Under the pieces are notes generated by a model that ran no database searches, was not told the origin of the DNA, and saw only the letters and a list, made by a program, of their open reading frames with translations. Made by a program: the position numbers and the translations under genes. Positions 27,617 through 36,466 of a stretch of 64,000 nucleotides of DNA are shown in pieces (within the stretch, counting starts at the first letter, position 1; each line of letters opens with the position of its first letter). The stretch comes from Caryophanales bacterium (GTDB lineage Bacteria > Bacillota > Bacilli > JARBTR01), in the NCBI GenBank assembly GCA_029240105.1, contig JARBTR010000006.1, positions 1-64,000 on the forward strand. The letters are read 5' to 3'.

Positions 27617-28015
27617 ATGTGGCAGCGATCCTCACGAGTTGAAAATATAAACATAAAGCTTGTTACTTTTTCAGGAGTCGTGCAACTAGGGGAAGTTAAA
27701 TATATTGAGAGTCAAAAAAATACTCTCGCTATTCACCGTGAACATGAATTATTTTTTGGAAACGAGGCTCCGTTTGAACTATATAAAAGTTTTTACAAGG
27801 AACCAGAATTTGAACCCATTTATGAAGACATTCGAATGACATTTCATCATAAAAACCCTTGTATCCACGTAAAGGGAATTAAATTAACCGCCGTCTCTAA
27901 CAATGGTATTCTGCATATAGGTAATGGGGACAGTGTGGATATTGAAGCAAAGACATTGCATATTCGCCAACTAAGTAACTTGAACAACGAAGAGAATAAA
28001 ATAGAGAAAAAGTAA
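27617..28015 (+). CDS. gerPE: Spore germination protein GerPE
   Basis: GerPE, 132 aa, with two related halves, each carrying an ING/VSGxxxIG-type beta unit (LVTFSGVVQLGEVKYI and LTAVSNNGILHIGNGDSV). ATG start three bases after the gerPD stop, with GGTGGGG as ribosome site inside the gerPD tail, so translation is probably coupled. C-terminal tail is charged. Confidence 0.9.
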   Translation: MWQRSSRVENINIKLVTFSGVVQLGEVKYIESQKNTLAIHREHELFFGNEAPFELYKSFYKEPEFEPIYEDIRMTFHHKNPCIHVKGIKLTAVSNNGILHIGNGDSVDIEAKTLHIRQLSNLNNEENKIEKK

Positions 28016-28045
28016 ACAGACATCAAATGATTGAAGGTGAAATAA

Positions 28046-28264
28046 ATGCCTGCCATTGTGGGTCCAGTTCAAATCATCAATGTGGATGGTGGAACCGTTC
28101 AATTTGGTGACACGCTTCTTATGAATCCAAAAAATGCCTCTAAAAGCATTGCAGGTTCAGGCTCAGCTATTACAGGAGGATTCATTATTACAAATAACAT
28201 TTTTAGTGCAAATAATACATTGGATGTAAACGCAGTAGATCAACCTATTTTAGGAAACAACTAG
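28046..28264 (+). CDS. gerPF: Spore germination protein GerPF
   Basis: GerPF, 72 aa, paralogous to GerPA: PAIVGPVQIINVDGG, VQFGDTLLMNPKNASKSIAGSGSAITG and NNIFSANNTLD are family blocks. AAGGTGA stands five bases before the ATG. Last gene of the operon; a T-poor hairpin follows. Confidence 0.93.
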   Translation: MPAIVGPVQIINVDGGTVQFGDTLLMNPKNASKSIAGSGSAITGGFIITNNIFSANNTLDVNAVDQPILGNN

Positions 28265-28585
28265 TAAAAAGAAAAGGTTCACACTTTTATACTTTTTAGA
28301 GAATTACATTCATATACTCCAATAACACTTATGTGCTATGGCAACCAAAACGATTAAATCCCATTTTAAATGGTTGCCAAAGCCTGTCAAAAATGTAAGT
28401 ATTCCGACAAATTAGAACCTATTGGGTCTAATGGTTAATGGTTGATGAGCATCGCTCCGGCCATTTACATAACGTTTCATGTTCAAAACAAAGTTAGATT
28501 GTTTACGGATTCAACTGGTATGCAAAAAAAGATTAAGATATGGTCAATGGGTTGAATACCTATGACCTAAACAGGAGTTGTTGCT
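28265..28585. other. Gap between gerPF and sleL
   Basis: 321 non-coding bases. A perfect 9-bp inverted repeat, TGGCAACCA (28339-28347) and TGGTTGCCA (28371-28379), could end the gerP transcript, although no T run follows. The sleL promoter should lie in the last 100 bases, but no clear sigma-E or sigma-K match was found. Confidence 0.5.
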
Positions 28586-29878
28586 ATGCAAATTCATGTA
28601 GTTCGACAAAATGAATCACTAACCTCCATTGCGGAACTTTATCGAACAACAGCTCAAGCCATCACTGTATCTAATCAGCTTCCAAATCCAAATGATCTTG
28701 TCGTAGGGCAAGCACTCGTTATTCCAATTGTAGGTAGTTTCTATTGGGTACAGCCAGGAGACTCCCTTTATAACATAGGCCTTCAAAATCAAATTTCTTA
28801 TTTAAAAATTGCAGAGATTAATGGTATTAATCCTAATCAAATTTTAAATGTTGGGACACGTTTGTATTTGCCACCGCGTCCAAAAACGACTGCTGAATTC
28901 AACGGATACATTGAGCCTCGTGGTTCGCAAGTATCCGCAACCCTTGAACAAAGCGCTAGAGAAACAGGACCTTTTCTAACTTATCTAGCACCTTTTAGTT
29001 ATGAAGCATCTCGAACCGGTGATTTAAAACCACCACTATTAAATAATTTTCCTGCAATCGCAAAACAAAACCGTGAGATTCTAATTATGGTTATCACAAA
29101 CAAAGAAAACGATCAATTTAATGCAGATGTAGCACATATTTTATTAACTGATCCTAAAATTCAAGATCATTTTTTAAATCAAATTGTTGAAACTGCTACG
29201 AAAAACGGTTTTCGAGATATCCACTTTGATTTTGAGTATTTACGACCTGCAGATAAAGAAGCCTATAATACCTTTTTACGAAAAGCAAAAAACATCTTTA
29301 AACCAAAAGGTTGGTTGATATCTACGGCACTTGCACCTAAAACTTCAACTGAGCAAGTTGGTCAATGGTATGAAGCTCACGACTACCGTGCACATGGAGA
29401 AATTGTGGACTTTGTAGTCATCATGACCTATGAATGGGGCTATAGTGGAGGACCTCCAATGGCTGTTTCCCCTATCGATCAAGTTCGAAGAGTCATAAAG
29501 TATGCCGTTTCACAAATTCCATCTAATAAAATAATGATGGGGCAAAATCTATATGGTTATGACTGGACTTTACCATATACACCTGGGACCATAGCTAAAG
29601 CATTAAGTCCTCAAAATGCAATTGGTATTGCTGCACAGAAAAATGTGAAAATAAATTATGACTTAAAGGCACAAGCACCAAATTTTCAATATCAAGGATC
29701 AGACGGGAAACAGCATATCGTTTGGTTTGAAGATGCACGTTCCATACAAGCTAAATTTAACTTAATAAAGGAATTTCGTTTGCGAGGTATGAGCTACTGG
29801 AAACTTGGTTTAAGCTTCCCTCAAAATTGGTTGCTTATTTCGGAAAACTTTCATGTTGAAAAAAAGATTTCTTCATAG
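28586..29878 (+). CDS. sleL: Cortex-lytic N-acetylglucosaminidase SleL/YaaH
   Basis: A 430-aa spore peptidoglycan hydrolase. Two LysM repeats (about residues 2-47 and 52-96) bind peptidoglycan, and a GH18 domain follows from about residue 105. The catalytic signature is DIHFDFE at 211-217 with acid E217, and GLSFPQNWLL ends the barrel. SleL/YaaH digests cortex fragments during germination. No signal peptide, as usual for this mother-cell product that assembles onto the spore. ATG start eight bases after AGGAG. It lies directly after gerP, in a germination-related stretch. Confidence 0.93.
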   Translation: MQIHVVRQNESLTSIAELYRTTAQAITVSNQLPNPNDLVVGQALVIPIVGSFYWVQPGDSLYNIGLQNQISYLKIAEINGINPNQILNVGTRLYLPPRPKTTAEFNGYIEPRGSQVSATLEQSARETGPFLTYLAPFSYEASRTGDLKPPLLNNFPAIAKQNREILIMVITNKENDQFNADVAHILLTDPKIQDHFLNQIVETATKNGFRDIHFDFEYLRPADKEAYNTFLRKAKNIFKPKGWLISTALAPKTSTEQVGQWYEAHDYRAHGEIVDFVVIMTYEWGYSGGPPMAVSPIDQVRRVIKYAVSQIPSNKIMMGQNLYGYDWTLPYTPGTIAKALSPQNAIGIAAQKNVKINYDLKAQAPNFQYQGSDGKQHIVWFEDARSIQAKFNLIKEFRLRGMSYWKLGLSFPQNWLLISENFHVEKKISS

Positions 29879-29910
29879 AGCACTAAATTCTTTAAAAGTA
29901 CATTCAAAAT

Positions 29911-29993
29911 AAAAAAGTTCTCTTTTGTGGTGCATCCCTAAAGTTAGACTGAAAATCTAATCTTGGGGTTCACCACATCCGAGAACTTTTATT
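29911..29993. terminator. Long bidirectional terminator between sleL and trxA
   Basis: AAAAAAGTTCTC and GAGAACTTTT ends enclose GTGGTG/CACCAC and an inner TTAGA-type stem; T runs on both strands between convergent genes. Confidence 0.85.
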
Positions 29994-29996
29994 TAA

Positions 29997-30308
29997 TTAT
30001 TGATGTTTTTCAACAAATTCAACTAAAATTTCTTTTGGTTTGAAACCTACAATTTTATCAATGACTTGTCCATCTTTAAAAAGAAGTAGTGTTGGAATAC
30101 TCATGACACCGAATTGACTTGCGATAACATTTTCATCAACATTTAGTTTAGTTATTTTTACTTTATCTCCCATTTCAGCATCCATTTCTTCAAGTACAGG
30201 ACCAATCATTTTGCAAGGTCCACACCATGGTGCCCAAAAATCAACAAGAACAAGACCTTCTTTTGTTTCAGCAGTAAAATCTGCATCTGTAATATGTTTT
30301 ACAGCCAT
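29997..30308 (-). CDS. trxA: Thioredoxin
   Basis: Classical 103-aa thioredoxin, the general cytoplasmic disulphide reductant. Active site WCGPC with C29 and C32, buried Asp (LVDFWAPW) and cis-Pro in MSIPTLLLF. AGGAGG precedes the ATG by seven bases. Single gene with a shared terminator downstream and a long non-coding stretch upstream. Confidence 0.98.
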   Translation of the reverse strand: MAVKHITDADFTAETKEGLVLVDFWAPWCGPCKMIGPVLEEMDAEMGDKVKITKLNVDENVIASQFGVMSIPTLLLFKDGQVIDKIVGFKPKEILVEFVEKHQ

Positions 30309-30825
30309 TATCTTTCCTCCTAATACGTATAGGTGCTAGAAGAGCTTGTTTAAACTTTTTTCCTTAAAAATGATGACATTGTAGAAAATTGACTAAAATT
30401 ACTAGAAATGCCATCTGCAATTAACATTTACTAAATTTTAATTTTACTTTTTTTAGTAGTATGATCAATTGTTACTGAATTACTCAAAATAATCAGTTTT
30501 AAATTTTTGAAAATGGCATGCGTTATACACAGCCTTATTTAACACATCGGTTATAGAAAATTCAGATTTATAAATATGACGGAATTGAAGTTTAGCTCCA
30601 TAAGCCCATTTTATTATTTTTAATTTAAAAAATTATTTACTAATTCTTTAGTAGGAGTATAGCACTGTTCACAACTCATGCCAACTTTTACTAATAAATT
30701 TTACCAAGTTAAAATCTTGATACAATAAACAATTTTATTTTTCCACTTGAGTAACTATTTTAATCGTAAAATTAATTTCATTTATTTGGGATAAACTTTA
30801 AATAAAATATTTAATGTACTAAAGA
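30309..30825. other. A+T-rich non-coding stretch upstream of trxA
   Basis: About 500 bases without a translatable ORF. It must hold the trxA promoter. No repeat or RNA motif could be recognised here; the left part of decayed MITE copy C may reach into its right edge. Confidence 0.5.
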
Positions 30826-31219
30826 TTTTTTTCACATGGTGAAAAGGGCTGAATAAAAACAGTGTCCGATCACATGGATTTCCCTCATTTAAAAATAACA
30901 TGGCATTTTAATTTGTTTGGCTATGTTAAATTTCGTTGTTGAAATTTTTTGATTTTTTAATCAACCTCTATATAAATTGTTGGTAATTAGAGAAAATGAG
31001 CCAAAAACATATATGTTTTTTCCCGTGATAAGAAACGTATACGTTTCTGGGCTAAATAAGACCTTAGGCTTATAGTCCGACCACAGGAATTTCCGCCATT
31101 TAATCAATTAACAACATGGCATTTTCGTTTTATTAAAAAATCAACATTAAACATAAACAGAGCCATTTGTTTAAATAATCCAATTAGCTAGTTGATTAAA
31201 AAATAATTTTTACAGAGCT
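30826..31219. mobile_element. MITE-like element, decayed copy C, interrupted by copy B
   Basis: Left part 30826-30918 aligns with the core of copy B (GGGCTGAATAA, GTCCGATCACATGGATTTCC, AACATGGCATTTT). After the 246-bp copy B the right part resumes at 31173 with GTTGATTAAAAAATAATTTTT and ends ACAGAGCT, the family terminus. Its outer left end is not recognisable. It shows that the family has transposed at least twice here. Confidence 0.6.
30919..31164. mobile_element. MITE-like element, copy B
   Basis: A 246-bp element bounded by GGCTATGTT and ACAGAGCC and flanked exactly by the 8-bp direct repeat ATTTGTTT (30911-30918 and 31165-31172). In reverse complement it is collinear with copy A, sharing AATTCCTGTGGTCGG and GCTCATTTTCTCTAATTA. 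The core hairpins have changed sequence but remain hairpins: GAAACGTATACGTTTC (31032-31047) and AAAACATATATGTTTT (31004-31019). No ORF. Termini and duplication length are ISL3-like. Confidence 0.85.
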
Positions 31220-31240
31220 TAAATTTACTATTTAAAATAC

Positions 31241-31263
31241 AAAAAGCCAGGCAATAGCCCAGC
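31241..31263 (-). terminator. Terminator after spoVIF
   Basis: Minus-strand GCTGGGC...GCCTGGC stem with two G-U pairs followed by TTTTT, 33 bases after the spoVIF stop. Confidence 0.7.
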
Positions 31264-31296
31264 AAAGTAAGTATTTCATTAATATAACAAAAGGGT

Positions 31297-31563
31297 TTAG
31301 TTTTCCTTAATTGTTTTATTCATCATCTTTGTAATCGAGTTTATATCTAACGTTTTACCATCGTTAACAATAGATTGAACTAGTTTATCCTCGACTTCTT
31401 TTGAAACTGGTTTATTCGCCATTTGTGCAACTCGCTTAATAACACCGCGAACTGTCTGCTCATCTTTGAAATTTGCAGTTTGCAGCGAACTTGCCAATTC
31501 AAAAATATCCTTCATATTGACCCCTGTTTTCTTTTCCATGTTTTTAAAAAATCCGCTATCCAA
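31297..31563 (-). CDS. spoVIF: Stage VI sporulation protein F
   Basis: SpoVIF (YjcC-type), a coat-assembly factor needed for stable GerE-dependent expression late in the mother cell. The core FFKNMEKKTGVNMKDIFELASS, NFKDEQTVRGVIKRV and NKPVSKEVEDKLVQSI is characteristic. A TTG start at 31563 is chosen because GGGGGAG lies six bases upstream and gives 88 aa, the usual length. Longer in-frame starts would run into the promoter. A sigma-K-like promoter is visible 40-65 bases upstream. Confidence 0.85.
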   Translation of the reverse strand: MDSGFFKNMEKKTGVNMKDIFELASSLQTANFKDEQTVRGVIKRVAQMANKPVSKEVEDKLVQSIVNDGKTLDINSITKMMNKTIKEN

Positions 31564-31600
31564 TGTTTGCTCCCCCATTCTGGTGGTTATCGTAACAACA

Positions 31601-31628
31601 CATAGTATGAGCAAATCGCCTAATAAGT
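31601..31628 (-). promoter_or_regulatory. Probable sigma-K promoter of spoVIF
   Basis: On the minus strand AC (31628-31627), a 17-base spacer and CATACTATG (31609-31601) approximate the sigma-K consensus. Confidence 0.5.
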
Positions 31629-31667
31629 GCATCGGACTGTTATAGCTGATCTTTTAAAAATTTTATG

Positions 31668-31695
31668 AAAAAAACGCCTCGGTACTCGAGACGTT
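31668..31695 (-). terminator. Terminator after the YjcZ-type gene
   Basis: Minus-strand AAACG-CTCG...CGAG-CGTTT stem ending in a run of Ts, 13 bases after the stop. Confidence 0.8.
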
Positions 31696-31707
31696 TCTTT
31701 TTAGTAT

Positions 31708-31839
31708 TTAGATAAAGCTAGCTCCAACGATTATTAATAGGATGAAAAGAACAACGATTAAAACGAAAGTTGAGCCAGTTCCAACGCCGCCACCGTAGCC
31801 ATAACCTTGGCAGCATCCACCGTAGCCGTAACCCCACAT
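31708..31839 (-). CDS. YjcZ-family small sporulation membrane protein
   Basis: A 43-aa protein with a Gly/Tyr-rich head ([18 protein letters not shown]) and one C-terminal membrane helix ([18 protein letters not shown]), the hallmark of YjcZ-type sporulation peptides. GGAGGTGA lies five bases before the ATG. Two shorter relatives with nearly the same helix are at 50.5 and 50.7 kb. Position between spoVIF and spoVAE supports a spore role, but the function of the family is unknown. Confidence 0.88.
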   Translation of the reverse strand: MWGYGYGGCCQGYGYGGGVGTGSTFVLIVVLFILLIIVGASFI

Positions 31840-31904
31840 AGTAGTCACCTCCATAAACTCTTCTCTTTAATTTATGAAAATGCGTCACAGTGGTTTGGGC
31901 TCAA

Positions 31905-32261
31905 TTACCCTTTTGACTTAAAAAGTAAGGCTCCTATCATTCCAAAAACAATTGCCGCTGAAATTCCTGAACTGGTTATTTCAAACATACCTGTTAATAC
32001 TCCTACCATACCATGCTTTGAAGCTTCATTTAGTGCTCCATTGACTAAAGAGTTACCAAAACTCACAATAGGTACCGTTGCACCTGCTCCTGCAAAATTA
32101 ATCAGAGGCTCGTACCACCCAAGTCCACCTAACACCGAACCGATCACAACAAGTAAGCTTAGTGTGTGTGCTGGCGTTAATTTTGCTACATCGAATAACA
32201 ATTGACCGATTACACATATCAAACCTCCCACAACAAATGCCCAAAAAAACATTGCTAACAT
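31905..32261 (-). CDS. spoVAE: Stage V sporulation protein AE (SpoVAEb type)
   Basis: A 118-aa membrane protein with four hydrophobic segments and the SpoVAE core FAGAGATVPIVSFGNSLVNGA. SpoVA proteins form the inner-membrane channel that moves calcium dipicolinate into the forespore and out at germination. Last gene of the lipoprotein-spoVAC-spoVAD-spoVAE set. It is related in sequence to SpoVAC, sharing the FVVGGLICVIGQ segment. Confidence 0.95.
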   Translation of the reverse strand: MLAMFFWAFVVGGLICVIGQLLFDVAKLTPAHTLSLLVVIGSVLGGLGWYEPLINFAGAGATVPIVSFGNSLVNGALNEASKHGMVGVLTGMFEITSSGISAAIVFGMIGALLFKSKG

Positions 32262-32391
32262 TTCATTTCATCCTTTCAAACCAATCTTCGTAGATCCTCT
32301 TTCAAAAAATTTATAAATTTTTGCTGATTAAAATAAACTTACTGTTTATGTACTAAACATCTGCTTGTATTTTATATATTTTTTGTAAGAC

Positions 32392-33420
32392 CTACTCAGC
32401 ACCGCCTAACATTTCAATTGCAACAGCATGGGCAATACATGGAATTGTTTCACCTTGTTGAAAACTTAGAGGTGAAAACAATGCACCCGTCGCACATATC
32501 AAAACTCTTTTGTATATGCCGCGTTTCATTTCATTCAAAATATGCGAATATAATACAAATGCTGAACATCCAGCGCCACTCCCACCTGATTGTACCTCTT
32601 GATCATCACCATAAATCATTAATCCACAGTCTTGGAACTTTTCTCTTGTTATGTGAAAACCCCTCTCTGCAAGCAGTTCGAATGCAACCTCGTTTCCTAT
32701 CTCTCCAAGATCACCAGTGAAAATGGCATCATAATAATCATGAGCCAATTGTAAATCTTCAAAATGAGTATAAATAGTTTCTGCGGCTGCTGGGGCCATT
32801 GCACCACCCATGTTGAATGGGTCGGTAAGCCCCATATCAATTACCCTCCCAATTGTTGATGAAGCAACAACAGGCTGATTTTTCATTTGAGGATTACTCT
32901 GTCCAATCAATCCAAAACCTGCCCCAGTTACTGTCCATTGAGCTGTTGGAGGCTTCTGACCTCCATACTCAGTAGGATAACGAAACTGCCTTTCCGCAGC
33001 TGCGTTATGACTTGAAGCACCTGTAATGATGTGCTGTGCCCCTCCAGAATTCACTATAAAACTTGCCATTGCTAACCCTTCCATAGAAGTAGCACAAGCG
33101 TTATATATTCCTAAATATGGAATCTGATGCGTACTTGCAGCGAAGTTTGTTGGTGTCATCAGATTGATTAAATCCCCAGCTATTAGGAACTGAATATCAC
33201 CTTGTGTTTTATTACTTTTTGTAAAAATTGTTTGAATAGCATCCTCGACCAAAAGTCGATGAGCTTTCTCAAATGAATCCTCTTTCATCCATAACTCATC
33301 GTAAACAATGTCAAATTCATTTGCTATTTTGCCTTTACCTTCAAACGGACCAGCCACACTACTTGAAACAAGTATTGCTGGTTTGTTTTCAAATTGCCAT
33401 GATTGTTTACCCTTTAACAC
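32392..33420 (-). CDS. spoVAD: Stage V sporulation protein AD
   Basis: SpoVAD, 342 aa, a thiolase-fold protein that binds dipicolinic acid on the outer face of the spore inner membrane. The pseudo-active-site Cys is in YNACATSMEGLAMAS; other family blocks are GASSHNAAAERQFRYPTEYGGQ split by ordinary sequence and GGSGAGCSA. Start is GTG with AGGGGTGA six bases upstream. Spacing to spoVAC is 50 bases and to spoVAE 130 bases. Confidence 0.96.
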   Translation of the reverse strand: MLKGKQSWQFENKPAILVSSSVAGPFEGKGKIANEFDIVYDELWMKEDSFEKAHRLLVEDAIQTIFTKSNKTQGDIQFLIAGDLINLMTPTNFAASTHQIPYLGIYNACATSMEGLAMASFIVNSGGAQHIITGASSHNAAAERQFRYPTEYGGQKPPTAQWTVTGAGFGLIGQSNPQMKNQPVVASSTIGRVIDMGLTDPFNMGGAMAPAAAETIYTHFEDLQLAHDYYDAIFTGDLGEIGNEVAFELLAERGFHITREKFQDCGLMIYGDDQEVQSGGSGAGCSAFVLYSHILNEMKRGIYKRVLICATGALFSPLSFQQGETIPCIAHAVAIEMLGGAE

Positions 33421-33470
33421 TTTTATTCACCCCTCAAAAAGGTAATTAATAAACCAAACCATATAATCTT

Positions 33471-33932
33471 CTATATCCACATCAACCAAAGTGTCTTTAT
33501 AAGTGCAACCACAAAGGCAGAAAATACACCCCAAACAATAACGGCACCTGCAAGTTTAAAAATATTTCCCCCAACACCTAACACAAAACCTTCAGTTTTA
33601 TGCTCAATTGCAGCAGAAATAACTGCATTTCCAAATCCAGTAACAGGCACTGCAGAACCAGCACCTCCTATTTGACCTAATTTGTCATAGATTCCAAATC
33701 CGGTAAGTAACATCGAGAAAAACACCATTGTTGCTACAGTCGGGTTCCCAACCGTTTTTTCTGTAAAATTGAAATAATACATATAAAACAACGAAACTGC
33801 TTGTCCTATGACACAAATGAGTCCACCTACTATAAACGCCTTCATGCAATTTGCTAAAACAGGACGCTTTGTTTCATGTTTTTGTTGTAGTTCTTGATAT
33901 TTTTTTTGTTCAGGTTTTAATTCCTTTTTCAT
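33471..33932 (-). CDS. spoVAC: Stage V sporulation protein AC
   Basis: SpoVAC, 153 aa, multi-span inner-membrane protein proposed to be the mechanosensitive pore of the DPA channel. Family blocks FIVGGLICVIGQAVSLFYMYYF and GGAGSAVPVTGFGNAVISAAIEHKTEGFV are visible. The ATG at 33932 has TAGGTG six bases before it; the in-frame GTG three codons earlier overlaps that site. Follows the lipoprotein gene by 12 bases. Confidence 0.95.
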   Translation of the reverse strand: MKKELKPEQKKYQELQQKHETKRPVLANCMKAFIVGGLICVIGQAVSLFYMYYFNFTEKTVGNPTVATMVFFSMLLTGFGIYDKLGQIGGAGSAVPVTGFGNAVISAAIEHKTEGFVLGVGGNIFKLAGAVIVWGVFSAFVVALIKTLWLMWI

Positions 33933-33944
33933 TCGATACACCTA

Positions 33945-34409
33945 CTATGTCTGTTCTTTCTCTAAGCGAACAATATTTCCAAACCATTTTTCAGCTTTTT
34001 TTTTCGGATAATTTTCCTTCTGAACATGTACTGTTAATTCAATAGCTTCCAGAAATATCTTCATATCGCTTGAGACAAGGAATTCATATTTCGGAAATTC
34101 ATCATTTAAAATTGTTACTAATTTTTTTTCAATTGACTCCATTCGAAACCGATCAAAATGCTTCACTTTGTAAGCTACTAGAATTTGCTTTCCATTTTGT
34201 ATAACTGAGACATCATGGATCTCATGTATACCTCTAACCTTAGATTTTATTTTTTCTAGAGGCGCTTTGTTTTTTCCACTTATGTATACCGGTTTTGGAT
34301 TAACCGATTTAAAAAGTGATGCTTTTGCCTCTTCACTATCTGAGTCAGGTTTACAGGATGTGAGAGTTGTTAGAATAAAAAGACATAAAATGAACTTTCC
34401 CAATCGCAT
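33945..34409 (-). CDS. YhcN/YlaJ-type sporulation lipoprotein
   Basis: A 154-aa predicted lipoprotein. The signal peptide LGKFILCLFILTTLTSC ends in a lipobox (LTSC), and the mature part has a YhcN/YlaJ-like domain (IKSKVRGIHEIHDVSVIQNGKQILVAYKV). Such proteins sit in the inner spore membrane. Its place as first gene of a spoVAC-AD-AE set resembles the additional spoVA operons (spoVA2 type) known from heat-resistant spores. ATG start with AGGTGG upstream. Confidence 0.85.
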   Translation of the reverse strand: MRLGKFILCLFILTTLTSCKPDSDSEEAKASLFKSVNPKPVYISGKNKAPLEKIKSKVRGIHEIHDVSVIQNGKQILVAYKVKHFDRFRMESIEKKLVTILNDEFPKYEFLVSSDMKIFLEAIELTVHVQKENYPKKKAEKWFGNIVRLEKEQT

Positions 34410-34597
34410 TCGTTCACCACCTATTTTTGAATATATTTTTTGTAAGCAAGTACTTTTTATACCAAAAATTAATTTCGTAACTATTTTTAACCATATTTAC
34501 AGTTAAAATGAAAATGGTGGAATAATAAAAGGAACTATAGAAAGCTTGAATAAGTCGACTTCAATAACATTTATAAATGATAAGGATGATAGGTCGT

Positions 34598-34879
34598 ATG
34601 GTTGTGAGTGTAATGAAAATAAAGTTGTTTGCTCCTTGGGTGCACAGTTTAAAAGAAAAACGCATGATTGTGAAAAGTCTTTGTGAAAGAATAAAAAACA
34701 AATTTAATGTATCCGTAATTGAAAGTGAAGCACAGGACATACATCAAACTATCATCATTGGAATTGCATATCTTGCACCCGATCATGTTCAGGTTGATCG
34801 CATTAAAGAAACGTTACTAACTTTTATTGAGAGTCACACAGATGCTGAAATTATCGGCATTCAATTTGAGGAAAGATAA
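34598..34879 (+). CDS. DUF503 (YlxP-like) protein
   Basis: A 93-aa DUF503 protein. KLFAPWVHSLKEKRMIVKSLCERIKNKFNVSV is the diagnostic opening and HQTIIIGIAYLA follows. YlxP-type members have been connected with ribosome maturation, but this copy is outside the usual nusA-infB-rbfA operon, so it may be a second paralogue. ATG at 34598 is preferred for length and the AGG upstream; earlier in-frame ATGs have no better site. Confidence 0.85.
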   Translation: MVVSVMKIKLFAPWVHSLKEKRMIVKSLCERIKNKFNVSVIESEAQDIHQTIIIGIAYLAPDHVQVDRIKETLLTFIESHTDAEIIGIQFEER

Positions 34880-34935
34880 TTATTTTACATAAATTAGATA
34901 ATATTTTTGGAAAATATTTTTAAAGGAGAGTAAAG

Positions 34936-35664
34936 ATGTTTACAAAATCATTCATTCAGATAAATGGTGTCAATTGTTTGCTTTACGAGCCAACAATAAT
35001 GGACAGAAAGGTAACAATTGTTGTTTATCATGGTTGGGCATCAAGTATCCATAATCAACAGTTTTTAGCAACTATTTTTAACAGTCACGGTTATACTGTT
35101 TTGATTCCTGAAGTGATCGGTCATGATAGCCGAGGTAAACTTGAAGATTATCATGCACAAGGAATGTGGGAAAAATATGGTTGGCGTATTGTTATTGACA
35201 TGGTAAAGGAATCTCATGCTTTTTTTGAAAGGTTAACAAAAGAGGACTGGATGAAAACCCATAAATTAGTTTTGTACGGGAATTCAATGGGCGGCTTTAT
35301 TTCATCAGGTATTTTTGTTCAAAACAAATACCCTCATTCCCTTGTTTTAGTAAATACGACAGGCGACTGGCGAGCACTATTAGAAACAGGTCCCCGCAAA
35401 ATTGCAGAGGTTGTTATTCCAGATGAATTCGATGCACTAAACCCTGTGAAACATGTTAAAGAAATTGGCAACAGGAGAATGCTGTTAATACACGGTGAAA
35501 ACGATGAGGTCGTTCCTTTAGAAACACAGGAACGATTTTATAAAGAAACACTGGAAAAAGGATGTCAAAATGCAGTTTTAAACAAGTACTGGCATGTCAA
35601 TCACACAGTTGGTTTAAGTATGATTGAGGATGTTATAGGCTGGTTAAATGAGGAATATTCCTAA
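34936..35664 (+). CDS. Alpha/beta-hydrolase
   Basis: A 242-aa cytoplasmic serine hydrolase. Oxyanion segment VVYHGWASS, nucleophile elbow YGNSMGG, acid in IHGENDEVVP and histidine in WHVNHTVG give a full triad. Similar in plan to YitV in this window but only distantly alike. AAGGAG stands eight to nine bases before the ATG. It lies 56 bases after the DUF503 gene and may be co-transcribed. Substrate unknown. Confidence 0.88.
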   Translation: MFTKSFIQINGVNCLLYEPTIMDRKVTIVVYHGWASSIHNQQFLATIFNSHGYTVLIPEVIGHDSRGKLEDYHAQGMWEKYGWRIVIDMVKESHAFFERLTKEDWMKTHKLVLYGNSMGGFISSGIFVQNKYPHSLVLVNTTGDWRALLETGPRKIAEVVIPDEFDALNPVKHVKEIGNRRMLLIHGENDEVVPLETQERFYKETLEKGCQNAVLNKYWHVNHTVGLSMIEDVIGWLNEEYS

Positions 35665-35787
35665 AAAAATTGCTATATTAATAATTGTTAAATAATAAAT
35701 AAATTTAAAGAGAGATGTTTTAGTTACAAAAGTTGTATAATTTTCCTAAAAGATCGTTACTAGCCCTATTTAAAACAGGAGAGATAT

Positions 35788-36324
35788 ATGTTTTTATGTT
35801 TGAATAATCTAACAATCCGAAAAGCTTGTATAGATGATGCTGAACTTTTAGCAAAATGGTGGAACGATGGTAATATAATGGCTCACGCTGGTTTTCCAAA
35901 TGGCACTGGTCAAAATAAAGAGGATATTGCAAAAAGTCTCCAATCCGACGCAGACCAGACTCATAGAAGATTAATAATGGAAATAGACAATATTCCTATT
36001 GGGGAAATGAACTATCGCAACAAACGAAAACATACAGCCGAAATAGGAATAAAAATATGCGATTTTTCAAAACAAGATAAAGGTTACGGCATAATTTTTT
36101 TATCGATGCTCATTAATTCTTTGTTTAAAGGTTTTGGTTATAACAAAATAATTCTTGATACCAATTTAACCAACAAAAGAGCTCAACATGTTTATGAAAA
36201 AATCGGATTCAAAAAAATAAGAATTAATTTTGATTCTTGGAAAGACCAACTCGGTGTGCTTCAATCATCTATTGATTATGAATTGACTGAAAAAGATTTT
36301 AAAAACTACGCAAATATCTTATAA
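35788..36324 (+). CDS. GNAT-family N-acetyltransferase (RimJ/RimL-like)
   Basis: A 178-aa GNAT enzyme of the RimJ/RimL-like group. LTIRKACIDDAELLAKWWND is the usual opening, KQDKGYGIIFLSMLI covers the acetyl-CoA loop (a Q/RxxGxG/A variant) and NLTNKRAQHVYEKIGFKK is the C-terminal block. The acceptor is unknown; many relatives modify small molecules or antibiotics. GGAGAG precedes the ATG. Ends before a shared terminator with the CotO-like gene. Confidence 0.88.
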   Translation: MFLCLNNLTIRKACIDDAELLAKWWNDGNIMAHAGFPNGTGQNKEDIAKSLQSDADQTHRRLIMEIDNIPIGEMNYRNKRKHTAEIGIKICDFSKQDKGYGIIFLSMLINSLFKGFGYNKIILDTNLTNKRAQHVYEKIGFKKIRINFDSWKDQLGVLQSSIDYELTEKDFKNYANIL

Positions 36325-36425
36325 TAGGGCATAGATTATGAGGCTACACCTTTTTGAGTGTTAACTTTAAAATAAAATAAATCGTATAAAAATTTCTACG
36401 TTTAATAATTACAACAACACATTTT

Positions 36426-36466
36426 AAAAAATGGGCTTATTCCCTTTTGAGAATAAGCCCATTTTA
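36426..36466. terminator. Bidirectional terminator
   Basis: AAAATGGGCTTATTC/GAATAAGCCCATTTT perfect stem between convergent genes. Confidence 0.88.

Noticed and set aside
31807-32205. 132-codon plus-strand ORF
   Set aside because: Antisense shadow of spoVAE.
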